This document shows positions 38,065-47,099 of a DNA stretch of 57,766 nt, piece by piece. The notes below the pieces were generated by a model, which was not told the origin of the DNA, searched no databases, and saw only the letters and a list, made by a program, of their open reading frames with translations. This stretch comes from Solirubrobacterales bacterium (GTDB lineage Bacteria > Actinomycetota > Thermoleophilia > Solirubrobacterales > 70-9). The translations under genes and the position numbers were made by a program. The DNA is taken from positions 1 through 57,766 of the forward strand of contig DATMZR010000029.1 in the NCBI GenBank assembly GCA_035573435.1, given 5' to 3'. Numbering within the stretch: the stretch's first letter is position 1; the number at the start of each line of letters is the position of its first letter.

Positions 38065-39411
38065 ATGGAGCACGCAGCCTCGGCCCCGCGATCCGCCGTC
38101 GTCGCGCCGGACCTTCCGCCCGGCCCACGAGCTCCAGCGATCGTGCAGGGGCTCCGATACGCCCGCGATCCGCTGCGCTTCTTCACCCGCCTTCACCGTC
38201 GCTTTGGCAACGTCTTCTCGCTGTCGTTCCCGTACTTCGGTCGAATCGTCTACGTGGCCGATCCCGGAATCGTCAAGCGGGTCTTCACCGGCGACGCGGC
38301 TCTGTTCCACGCGGGCGAGGCCAATGCGACGGTGCTCGAGCCGACGCTCGGTCCAGGTTCGGTGCTGACGCTCGACGAGGCCGAGCACCTCCGCCAGCGC
38401 AAACTTCTGCTGCCTCCCTTTCACGGAGAGCGCGTGACCGGCTACGGCGACCTGATCCGCGAGATCACCGAGCGGGACGTGGAGAGCTGGCCGCTCGGCG
38501 AGCCATTTGCCCTGCGTCCGCACACCCAGCGGATCACGCTGGCTGTGATCCTGCGGGCTGTATTCGGCATCCGCGACGACGAACGATTCGCGCGCGCGGC
38601 CGTGCTCGTCGGCCAATTCGCCCGTCGGGCCGACCTGATCACACAAGCTCCCTGGCTGCGACGAAACCTCGGCCGCTTCAGCCCCTGGTCGCGCTTCCAG
38701 CGCGCCCGCGCCGGGCTCGACGAGTTCATCTATGAGGAGATCGCCGCGCGTCGCGCAGAGCCGAGCGGCGCCGAGCACGACGATGTCCTCTCGCTGCTCC
38801 TGGAAGCCAGGCACGACGATGGGCGCCCGATGAGCGACGAGGAGCTTCGCGACGAGCTGGTGACCGTGGTCGGGGCGGGCCACGAGACCACGGCCACGGC
38901 CCTCGCCTGGGCGGTCGAGCGGATTCTCCGAACCCCGCGGGTCCTAGCGCGCCTGCGGGCATCAGTCGAGGCCGGCGAGGACGATTACCTGGACGCCACC
39001 ATCAAGGAGACGTTGCGAGCGCGCCCCGTGATCGTCGACGTTGCGCGCAAACTCACCGCCCCGGCCGAGATCGGCGGCTACGAGCTTTCGCCCGGGACCT
39101 TCGTCCTTCCAGCGATCGCCGCCCTGCACTACCGGGAGGACCTCTATCCGGAACCTCACGAGTTCCGGCCCGAGCGCTTCTTGGACGGGAAGGTCGACAA
39201 CTATGCCTGGATCCCGTTCGGGGGCGGAGTCCGTCGCTGCGTTGGCGCGGCATTTGCCCAGTACGAGATGCGCGTCATCCTGAGGACGCTCCTCGAGCGG
39301 GCAGAACTGAGCGCGCCCGACCCGCGTCCCGAGCGGGTGAAGATCCGCAACGTGACGCTGGCGCCCGGAAAGGGCTGCCGGGTTGTGCTCGAGCGGCGGC
39401 TGCCTGGTTGA
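38065..39411 (+). CDS. Cytochrome P450
   Basis: The product has 448 residues. LPPGPRAPAIVQGLRYARDP at the N-terminus, I-helix VVGAGHETTATALAW, ExxR in KETLRARPV, PERF and heme loop FGGGVRRCVG with Cys392. It is a close relative of the P450 at 34179, which lies on the other strand. The gene end overlaps the TTG candidate of the ICMT-like gene, so the two are probably in one operon. Substrate unknown; lipids or terpenoids are common for this type. Confidence 0.92.
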   Translation: MEHAASAPRSAVVAPDLPPGPRAPAIVQGLRYARDPLRFFTRLHRRFGNVFSLSFPYFGRIVYVADPGIVKRVFTGDAALFHAGEANATVLEPTLGPGSVLTLDEAEHLRQRKLLLPPFHGERVTGYGDLIREITERDVESWPLGEPFALRPHTQRITLAVILRAVFGIRDDERFARAAVLVGQFARRADLITQAPWLRRNLGRFSPWSRFQRARAGLDEFIYEEIAARRAEPSGAEHDDVLSLLLEARHDDGRPMSDEELRDELVTVVGAGHETTATALAWAVERILRTPRVLARLRASVEAGEDDYLDATIKETLRARPVIVDVARKLTAPAEIGGYELSPGTFVLPAIAALHYREDLYPEPHEFRPERFLDGKVDNYAWIPFGGGVRRCVGAAFAQYEMRVILRTLLERAELSAPDPRPERVKIRNVTLAPGKGCRVVLERRLPG

Positions 39412-39419
39412 ATCGCACG

Positions 39420-40025
39420 ATGGCGTGGGTCTCGCTTGGGCTGTCAGGGCTGTTCGGCGTACTTGGCATCGGCCTGCGCACCTGGCTTCACGCTCGCCGC
39501 ACCGGCCGCTCGCCCATCCGGGGGGGAGCCGGCATGAGCGGATGGATTGCCCTGGGCGCTCTGACGCTGCTGTTCATAGCTGGACCAGTCGCCGAGCTCG
39601 CCTTCGGCGCGCCACGGCTCGTCGACAGCGACTGGCTGTCGGCCCTGGGGCTCGTTCTGTCGGTGGTCGGCCTTGCGGCGATGGTCTGGTCGCAGTCGTC
39701 GATGGGAAACAGTCTGCGAATCGGCGTCGATCCCACCGAGCGAACCGAACTGGTCACGGCCGGTCCGTTTCGCTGGGTGCGCAACCCGATCTACACCGCC
39801 ATGCTCATCTACGTCGGCGGCGTTGCGCTGCTGGTCCCCAACGCGTGGAGCCTCGCCGCCTTCGGACTGCTCGCGCTCGGGGTCGACCTGCACGTGCGGT
39901 TGGTCGAGGAGCCGTACCTGGCCGCAACCCACGGACGCGCCTATGCCACCTACGCCGCGCGTGTGGGGCGCTTCGTGCCCTTGGCGGGCAGGCTAAGCCC
40001 GCTCGCTAAGGGATCTGAAACCTGA
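39420..40025 (+). CDS. Isoprenylcysteine carboxyl methyltransferase-like membrane protein
   Basis: About 201 residues from ATG 39420 (TTG 39408 is an alternative overlapping the P450 stop). Four to five helices are seen, with the family signature LVTAGPFRWVRNPIYTAMLI, YVGGVALLVPNAW and then RLVEEPYLAATHGRAYATYA, where the E-E-P loop and Y-x-x-Y bind S-adenosylmethionine. Bacterial members methylate lipids, isoprenoids or other acids; some are only PEMT/ICMT-like. It follows a P450 directly. Its last 20 bases overlap the convergent RTX-like gene. Confidence 0.88.
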   Translation: MAWVSLGLSGLFGVLGIGLRTWLHARRTGRSPIRGGAGMSGWIALGALTLLFIAGPVAELAFGAPRLVDSDWLSALGLVLSVVGLAAMVWSQSSMGNSLRIGVDPTERTELVTAGPFRWVRNPIYTAMLIYVGGVALLVPNAWSLAAFGLLALGVDLHVRLVEEPYLAATHGRAYATYAARVGRFVPLAGRLSPLAKGSET

Positions 40026-41013
40026 ACTCGCAGTCGAACCGCGCATCGTCGTGCCCGTCGCCACCGGCGCAGATGTCGTGATCTCCCGGCCCGCCGAACA
40101 GGTGATCGTCGCCGGCCGCCCCGGCGAGCGAGTCGTTCCCCCCGTCGCCCGCATCGAGCCCCTGGGCGCCGCTGCCGGCGAAGTTGTCGCCGTAGATGAA
40201 GTCGTCTCCCGTTAGTCCGTGCAGCTTGTCGCGCCCGTCGCCTGTGGCTCGGCCGGATCTCGTGTAGCTGTCCCCAACCATGACATCGCCCTTGAAGCCC
40301 GCGTTCAGGATGTCTCGGCCGCCGCCTGACGCCCACCCCCTGCGGGAGTAGCTGTCTCCGATCACCAAGTCGCGGCCCCGCTCGCCGTACGGCTTGTCCT
40401 TACCGCTTCCCCTCGCCCGACCGCTGCCCGTGACCGCGCTGTCGCCGATCACGGTGTCGCTTCCCTTCGCGCTCAGCATCTTGTCGTTGCCGCTGCCGGT
40501 CGCGTTGTAGCGGGAGTAGTTGTCGCCCACCATGAAGTCCTGGCCGCCGGCGCCACCGAGCTCGTCGTTACCCGCGTGCCCGATGGCGTCGCCGAACAGG
40601 TTCGCCAGGTCCCCGACCATCAGGTCGTTGCCCCTGTTGCCCTTGATGTAGTCGCTGCCGGCCCCGCCGATCAGCTTCTCCCGGTCGTTGTTGCCGATGA
40701 TCCTGTCGGCACCCGGCCCGCCGCAGATGATGTCGTCGCCGTGATCGGCCTTGTTGTTCTTGCCCCGGATCACGTCGTTGCCACCGAGCGCGACGATCAC
40801 GTCGCTATGGGCAGTGCCGCTGATGTGGTTGCTGCGCTGGTTGCCGACGATGGTCGCCTTCTTGCCCAGGCAGGTGGGACGCGCGTTGGCGGCCGAGGCC
40901 GCTGCCAACGTCAGGGCCGCGATCAGGCAGAGGACCGTTGCCAGGCGCGCACCGCGCGCAGGGATCCATTCGCCGCCACCAGGTGGGGGCAGAGCGGGTT
41001 TCCGGTAGTGCAC
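40006..41013 (-). CDS. Secreted RTX-like calcium-binding repeat protein
   Basis: The product has 335 residues from GTG 41013. The Sec signal is ARLATVLCLIAALTLAAASA, cut near ANARP. The mature part is built of hemolysin-type nonapeptide-like units: GGNDVIRG, GDDIICGGPGADRIIG, GGAGSDYIKGNRGNDLMVGD and later GTGSGNDKML-type variants. They form calcium-stabilised beta-rolls. Some insert a repeated DSYSRRG / DSYTRSGRAT / DNYSRYNAT spacer, an uncommon larger unit of ~35 residues. Export is by a normal signal peptide, not type I secretion. Function unknown. Confidence 0.85.
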   Translation of the reverse strand: MHYRKPALPPPGGGEWIPARGARLATVLCLIAALTLAAASAANARPTCLGKKATIVGNQRSNHISGTAHSDVIVALGGNDVIRGKNNKADHGDDIICGGPGADRIIGNNDREKLIGGAGSDYIKGNRGNDLMVGDLANLFGDAIGHAGNDELGGAGGQDFMVGDNYSRYNATGSGNDKMLSAKGSDTVIGDSAVTGSGRARGSGKDKPYGERGRDLVIGDSYSRRGWASGGGRDILNAGFKGDVMVGDSYTRSGRATGDGRDKLHGLTGDDFIYGDNFAGSGAQGLDAGDGGNDSLAGAAGDDHLFGGPGDHDICAGGDGHDDARFDCEFRFQIP

Positions 41014-41101
41014 ACACGTCTACTCGGCCGCGTTGGGCCACGCATTGAGCGTGCCTGGCGAGGCTCGACGAATGGCCCAGCGGGCTACGAGGGCACTTGG
41101 A

Positions 41102-41911
41102 TCAGCGGGGCCCGGCGCTCGGCTTCGTGGCGACCACGATGTCCTTCTTCCCGATGCGCGGGCCGGATGCCTCCCGCCCCGGCCACGCTCCGTAGCGCAC
41201 CTGCTCGATCTCCAGCCCGGCCGCGGCGTGAGCTGTGCGGACGAGCTGCTCGTCGAGGGCGATCCACGCCTCCGGCCGCTCGGGCTTCTTGACCAACGCC
41301 AAGTCGCCCAGCTCATGAAGGACGCCCTGCGGTGAGTCCCCGCCGCGGACCAGGGCAAGCGATTCCTGATTGAGCAGGAAGATGGTGTTCATGGTCCTGC
41401 CTCCCGGCCTCAGCACCCTCCCGATCTCGCCGAGATAGTTGCGAGCGTCATCGGGAACCAGATGGGTGAACAACGAGTTCGAGAACACGAAGTCGAAGTC
41501 GTCGTCGTCGAACGGGAAGCGGTACTGGGCCGCCTTGGCCTCGGCGCTCGGGTTGTAAGCGGTGTTGTAGACGTCGGCCCAGACGAAGCTGAAGTGCGGC
41601 AGCTTCGAGCCGATCCACTCGTCGCAGACCCGGATCGCCTTGCGATCGGTGTCCAAGCCAACGTAGCGGCCGCCGTCGTCGAGGTACTGCGAAAGCGCGA
41701 TCGCAAGGCGGCCGACCCCGCAGCCCAGATCGAGGAGCCGGTGTTGGGGCTCGAGGCCGGCGGCCACCGCCGCCCGCAGAAACCGCGCGCCAGCCTTTGT
41801 GAAGTTGCCCTTTCGCGTGTAGGGGGGCAATACGCGTTTGGGCGGGATGAGTTCCTCGATGTCAGGCGTCCGGGCGGGCGAGCGTCGGAGGCGAGGCATG
41901 GGCTCGCGCAT
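41102..41911 (-). CDS. SAM-dependent class I methyltransferase
   Basis: The product has 269 residues. Motif I is LLDLGCGVGRLAIALSQYLD (~residues 60-80), then YVGLDTDRKAIRVCDEWI (motif II) and DFDFVFSNSLFTHLVPDDAR with the RVLRPGGRTMNTIFLLNQE region. This is a Methyltransf_25/11-type protein. The N-terminal ~40 residues (PDIEELIPPKRVLPPYTRKG) are specific to this subgroup. The target cannot be inferred; the gene is divergent from mreB with 67 bases between starts. Confidence 0.88.
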   Translation of the reverse strand: MREPMPRLRRSPARTPDIEELIPPKRVLPPYTRKGNFTKAGARFLRAAVAAGLEPQHRLLDLGCGVGRLAIALSQYLDDGGRYVGLDTDRKAIRVCDEWIGSKLPHFSFVWADVYNTAYNPSAEAKAAQYRFPFDDDDFDFVFSNSLFTHLVPDDARNYLGEIGRVLRPGGRTMNTIFLLNQESLALVRGGDSPQGVLHELGDLALVKKPERPEAWIALDEQLVRTAHAAAGLEIEQVRYGAWPGREASGPRIGKKDIVVATKPSAGPR

Positions 41912-41978
41912 GATAAGAGACCCCCAAGAGGGTGCCTAGGATTCTGGCGACCGCCGGAGCCCTCGGCAGCCGGTCCGT

Positions 41979-43064
<1,086 letters not shown>

Positions 43065-43105
43065 GCGCGCCGGGCTGCTCTCGGTCAGCGTGGGGGCGAG
43101 TGCGC

Positions 43106-44266
43106 TCAGTAGCCGCCCGCGTACACGAGCCTGATCGAGCGCCCGTCCTTGCTCCGGGTGCCAGGGCTCATCGCGTTGGCCTTGAGCTGTGACTCGACCT
43201 GTGCCGGCGCCGTGGTCGTGTGCGACGAGAGGTACAGAGCGCCGGTCCCGGCGACGTGGGGCGAGGCCATCGAGGTCCCCGACATCGTCGTCGTCCCGCC
43301 GCCCTTGCGCGTGGAGAGGATGCTCACGCCCGGCGCCCACAGGTCGACGCATGATCCGTAGTTGCTCCACGAGACCTCCTGGTCGAGGCTATTCGTGGCG
43401 GCGGTGGTGACGATGCCGTTGTTCGTCCCGGCTCCCGCCCGCGCCGGGGAGCTGGTGCAGGCCTCGGCGCCGTCGTTGCCGGCGGCCAGCGAGTAGAAGA
43501 CGCCGCTTGCGGCCGACCTGCGAACGGCGTCGTCCAGCGCCTGGCTGGGACCGCCGCCGAGGCTCATGTTGGCGACGGCCGGCTTGACCGCGTTCGCGGT
43601 GACCCAGTCGACACCCTTGATCACTCCCGCGGTCGACCCGGTCCCGCCACAGCCGAGGACCTTGACGCCGATCAGACGTAGGCCTGGTGATGCCCCGACG
43701 ACATCGCTCGCGTTGTCTCGCGCCGCGATCGTCCCGGCCACGTGCGTCCCGTGACCGTTGCAGTCGTTGTTCTGGCCGCCCGCGAAGTTGACGTGATTGA
43801 CGACATTGAGGTCGGGATGTGAGCGATAGATGCCGGTATCGATGACATAGGCCCGCGCGTTGCTGATCGCCCCTGATCCGTTGCCCGCGAGGGTCGAGCT
43901 GATGTCCGCGTCGATCCGGTTGATTCCCCAGGGAAGCGTCTGGGCCAGTGCGGACACCGTGCCGTCACGCTCCACGTAGGCGACCCGATCGTCGGCTCGC
44001 AGGGAGTGGACCTCGCTGGTAGGGATGGTGGCCGCGTATCCCGTGAGGGCAGACCGGTAGACGTAGGTCGTCTTGGTCCCATAGCTGCGGGCTTGCTTGG
44101 CGGCCACGTGACCTGGATGATCGACGCGATCCTTGAAGACGACGATGTACCGGTTTGCGGACGCGAGCGCGGAAGCGCCCGACGCCGGCAGCACTAACAC
44201 CATCGCAAGCAGCAACGAGAGGCCGGCGATCCAGCCAAGCCTTCCAGCACCCCGCATGTCCCTCAT
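43106..44266 (-). CDS. Subtilisin-like serine protease (S8)
   Basis: The product has 386 residues. Signal sequence (LGWIAGLSLLLAMVLVLPAS), inhibitor-type propeptide (RYIVVFKDRV...YAATIPTSEVHSLRADDR, ~39-105), then the catalytic domain. Asp143 is in VIDTGI, His172 in NGHGTHVAG and Ser332 in GTSMASPHVAG; the oxyanion Asn is in LAAGNDGAEACT. Length and order match secreted proteinase K-like enzymes without C-terminal extras. It lies downstream of the RCC1-repeat gene on the same strand (gap 116) and could cleave cell-surface proteins; the substrate is unknown. Confidence 0.93.
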   Translation of the reverse strand: MRDMRGAGRLGWIAGLSLLLAMVLVLPASGASALASANRYIVVFKDRVDHPGHVAAKQARSYGTKTTYVYRSALTGYAATIPTSEVHSLRADDRVAYVERDGTVSALAQTLPWGINRIDADISSTLAGNGSGAISNARAYVIDTGIYRSHPDLNVVNHVNFAGGQNNDCNGHGTHVAGTIAARDNASDVVGASPGLRLIGVKVLGCGGTGSTAGVIKGVDWVTANAVKPAVANMSLGGGPSQALDDAVRRSAASGVFYSLAAGNDGAEACTSSPARAGAGTNNGIVTTAATNSLDQEVSWSNYGSCVDLWAPGVSILSTRKGGGTTTMSGTSMASPHVAGTGALYLSSHTTTAPAQVESQLKANAMSPGTRSKDGRSIRLVYAGGY

Positions 44267-44382
44267 GAACGTTGCACTCCCCCCAGGCCCCGTTGGCTCG
44301 TCAGGGTACTGGTCGAACGTCGCGTTGTCCAGCCGGGAATGCCCCTACATCGGCATTCCAAACCGGAGGCCGTGGCTACTTG

Positions 44383-46932
44383 CTACCCAAAGGGCGCGCC
44401 GGATTGGCTTGAATCGTTGGCGCCCCAGCAGGCCAGCGTGCCGTCCGTCCTCACCCCGCAGGTGTGGAACTCGCCGGCGGAGATGGAGCTGAAGGTGCCC
44501 GCCGGGGGGTTGCTCTGGCCGAAGGAATTGGCGCCCCAGCAGGCGAGTGTGCCATTTGTCTTCACTCCGCAACTGTGGGAGCCGCCGGCGCTGACCGCGG
44601 TGAACGTCCCGCCAGGCGGGCTGGCCTGGCCGGAGGAGTTGGCGCCCCAGCAGTCCAGTGTGCCGTCCATCGCCACCCCGCAGCTGTGGGAGCCGCCCGC
44701 GGAGACGGAGCTGAAGGTGCCCGCCGGCGCCCCGCTGACCTGACCAGAGTCGTCATTGCCCCAGCAGGCAAGCGTGTCATCGGTCTGCACCCCGCAGCTG
44801 TGAGCGCCGCCCGCGGAGACGGAGTTGAAGGTGCCCGCGGGCGCACTCGCCTGGCCGGATGAGTCGTCACCCCAGCACTCGATCGTGGCGTTCGTCCTTC
44901 GCCCGCAGCTGTGGGAGCCGCCGGCGGAGACGGAGCTGAAGGTGCCAGTTGGCGGGCTGGACTGGCTGGAGGAGTCGTCACCCCAACAGGCGAGCGTCCC
45001 GTCGCCCTTCACCCCGCAGCTGTGGGAGGCGCCGGCGGAGACGGAGCTGAAGGTGCCCGCCGGCGGGCTGGCCTGGCCCGCGGAGTCTTCGCCCCAACAG
45101 GCAAGGGTGCCGGTCGTCCTGCGCGCACAGCCATGTGAGCCGCCGGCGGAGGCCGAGCTGAAGGTGCCCGACGGTGGGACGGTGGCCTGACCGGAAAGGT
45201 TCCTGCCCCAACATCCGCCGGTGCCGGCCGACCTCATAGCGCAGGCGTGTGCGCCCCCGGCGGAGATGGAAGTGAAGGTGCCTCCCAAGGGCGTGGCCTG
45301 GCCGTTGAAGTTGTCGCCCCAGCAGGCGGCGGTCCCAGTCGACCTCAGCCCGCAGCTATGGGAGTCGCCCGCGGATAGAGCAACGAAGGTGCCCCCGGCG
45401 GGCGCGGCTTGGCCATAGAAGTTCGCGCCCCAGCAGGCGAGGGTGCCGTCGATCTTGATGGCGCAGCTATGGGAGTCGCCGGCGGCGACCGCGCTGAAGT
45501 TACCGGCCGGAGGAGTGGCCTGGCCAGAGAAGTTCTTGCCCCAGCAGGCGATCGTGCTATCCGGCTTTCGACCGCAGGTATGAGCGTCGCCCGCAGAGAC
45601 CGAGGTGAAGGTGCCGCCTGGCGAAGCGCCCTGGCCGGAGGAGTTCTTTCCCCAGCAGGCGACCGTGGCATCCGCCCTCACCCCGCAGCTGTGGGCGCCA
45701 CCGGCGGAGACGGAGCTGAAGGTGCCCCCGGGCGGGCTGGACTGGCCGCTCCCGTTGGCGCCCCAACAGGCGAGAGTTCCGTTCGTCCTCACCGCGCAGC
45801 TGTGCAACTCGCCGGCGGAAATGGCGATGAAGGTGCCCGTTGGCGGGCTGGACTGCCCATTTCCATTCGCGCCCCAGCAGCTCAGGGTGCCGTCGTGCCT
45901 GATGCCACACGTATGAGATCCCCCTCCGTCCAGAGCCGGGCCGACAAACGGGCCCGTTGGCGGGCTGGACTGACCGCTCCCGTTGGCTCCCCAGCAGTCG
46001 AGCGTGCCGTTTGTCTTCACCCCACAGGTGTTGGAGCCGCCTGCGCTGACTGCGGTGAAGGTTCCGGCCGGCGGGTTGGCCTGGCCGGCGCTGTTGGCGC
46101 CCCAGCAGGCGAGATTGCCGTTTGCCCGCAGGCCGCAGGTGTGGGACGTGCCCGCGCTCACCGCCCTGAAGCTGCCCACCGGCGGGGTCGACTGGCCAGC
46201 GTTGTTGGCGCCCCAACAGGCGACAACGCCGCTCGTTCTCACTGCACATGTGTACGACGTGCCGGCGCTAACCGACCTGAATGAGCCGGCGGGCAGGGCT
46301 GACTCGCCGTTGGTGTTGGTGCCCCAGCAGTTGACGCCGCCGTTCGTCTTGACGCCACAGCTGTGGGTGGCGCCGGCGCTGACCGCCGTGTATGTGCCCG
46401 ACGGCGGGCTCGACCGCCCGCTGCCATTACTGCCCCAGCACTCGGCCGCGCCGCTCGTCCTGACGGCGCAGGTGTGAGCGCCTCCGGCGCTCACCGACTT
46501 GAAAGCGCCCGACGGCGGGGTGGACTGGCCGTTGGAATTGGCTCCCCAGCAGGTGATGGAGCCGCTCGTCCTGATGGCGCAGGTGTGCGAGCCACCGGCG
46601 CTGACTGCGGTGAAGGTTCCAGCCGGCGGGGTCGACTGCCCGCTGCTATTCGCCCCCCAACAGGCAACGGCGCCGCTCGTCCTGATGCCGCAGGCGTGCA
46701 AGCTACCCGCGTCCACGCTCCCGGCCACCACGCCCGCAGGGACACCGGCGATCGAAGCACTGGCGTCCCCGGTGGACGGGGCAGCGCCGCGGGCCGAGCC
46801 GGCGAGGCTCAGGGAAAGCAGGAAGGCCGCGAGGGCGATCGCGCCCCAGATGGCGCGGGAGTGGGGACAACCACAAACGCGCTCCATGGCGATATCTCGC
46901 ATCCGCGTTGGCCCGCGTTGTGCCGTATCCAC
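44383..46932 (-). CDS. RCC1-like repeat surface protein (20 repeats)
   Basis: The product has 849 residues from GTG 46932, which has AGGAGG four bases upstream. The N-terminus has a hydrophobic export segment (AIWGAIALAAFLLSLSLAGS, cut near ARGA). The rest is 20 tandem ~37-residue units of the form CWG-N-GQ-SPP-GTF-SVSAGGSHSCG followed by a 21st partial CWG. They are bacterial RCC1-type propeller repeats with two conserved Cys per unit, suggesting disulfide-stabilised extracellular blades. Unit 7 (GTGPFVGPALDGGGSHTCG) is irregular. No wall anchor motif is visible, so it may be released or bound non-covalently. Binding partner unknown. Confidence 0.9.
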   Translation of the reverse strand: MDTAQRGPTRMRDIAMERVCGCPHSRAIWGAIALAAFLLSLSLAGSARGAAPSTGDASASIAGVPAGVVAGSVDAGSLHACGIRTSGAVACWGANSSGQSTPPAGTFTAVSAGGSHTCAIRTSGSITCWGANSNGQSTPPSGAFKSVSAGGAHTCAVRTSGAAECWGSNGSGRSSPPSGTYTAVSAGATHSCGVKTNGGVNCWGTNTNGESALPAGSFRSVSAGTSYTCAVRTSGVVACWGANNAGQSTPPVGSFRAVSAGTSHTCGLRANGNLACWGANSAGQANPPAGTFTAVSAGGSNTCGVKTNGTLDCWGANGSGQSSPPTGPFVGPALDGGGSHTCGIRHDGTLSCWGANGNGQSSPPTGTFIAISAGELHSCAVRTNGTLACWGANGSGQSSPPGGTFSSVSAGGAHSCGVRADATVACWGKNSSGQGASPGGTFTSVSAGDAHTCGRKPDSTIACWGKNFSGQATPPAGNFSAVAAGDSHSCAIKIDGTLACWGANFYGQAAPAGGTFVALSAGDSHSCGLRSTGTAACWGDNFNGQATPLGGTFTSISAGGAHACAMRSAGTGGCWGRNLSGQATVPPSGTFSSASAGGSHGCARRTTGTLACWGEDSAGQASPPAGTFSSVSAGASHSCGVKGDGTLACWGDDSSSQSSPPTGTFSSVSAGGSHSCGRRTNATIECWGDDSSGQASAPAGTFNSVSAGGAHSCGVQTDDTLACWGNDDSGQVSGAPAGTFSSVSAGGSHSCGVAMDGTLDCWGANSSGQASPPGGTFTAVSAGGSHSCGVKTNGTLACWGANSFGQSNPPAGTFSSISAGEFHTCGVRTDGTLACWGANDSSQSGAPFG

Positions 46933-47099
46933 GCTCCCTCCTCTTACCCCCGAGTGCCTAGAGCCGCGAACCTACCATCGGAGCCAGAAACGGTCAACGT
47001 CAACCCCGAAAACAGGTAACGACCCCCAAAGACTAGCGTGGAGCGCCGGACCTGGCTCCACCCCGCCCTGGGGCCGTCGATCAGGGCGGGAGAGCCTGC

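Noticed and set aside
44383-46932. Regular ~111-base periodicity considered as CRISPR or satellite DNA
   Set aside because: The period encodes RCC1-like protein repeats in one open frame with diverged copies; there are no 25-40 base identical repeats with unique spacers and no cas genes.
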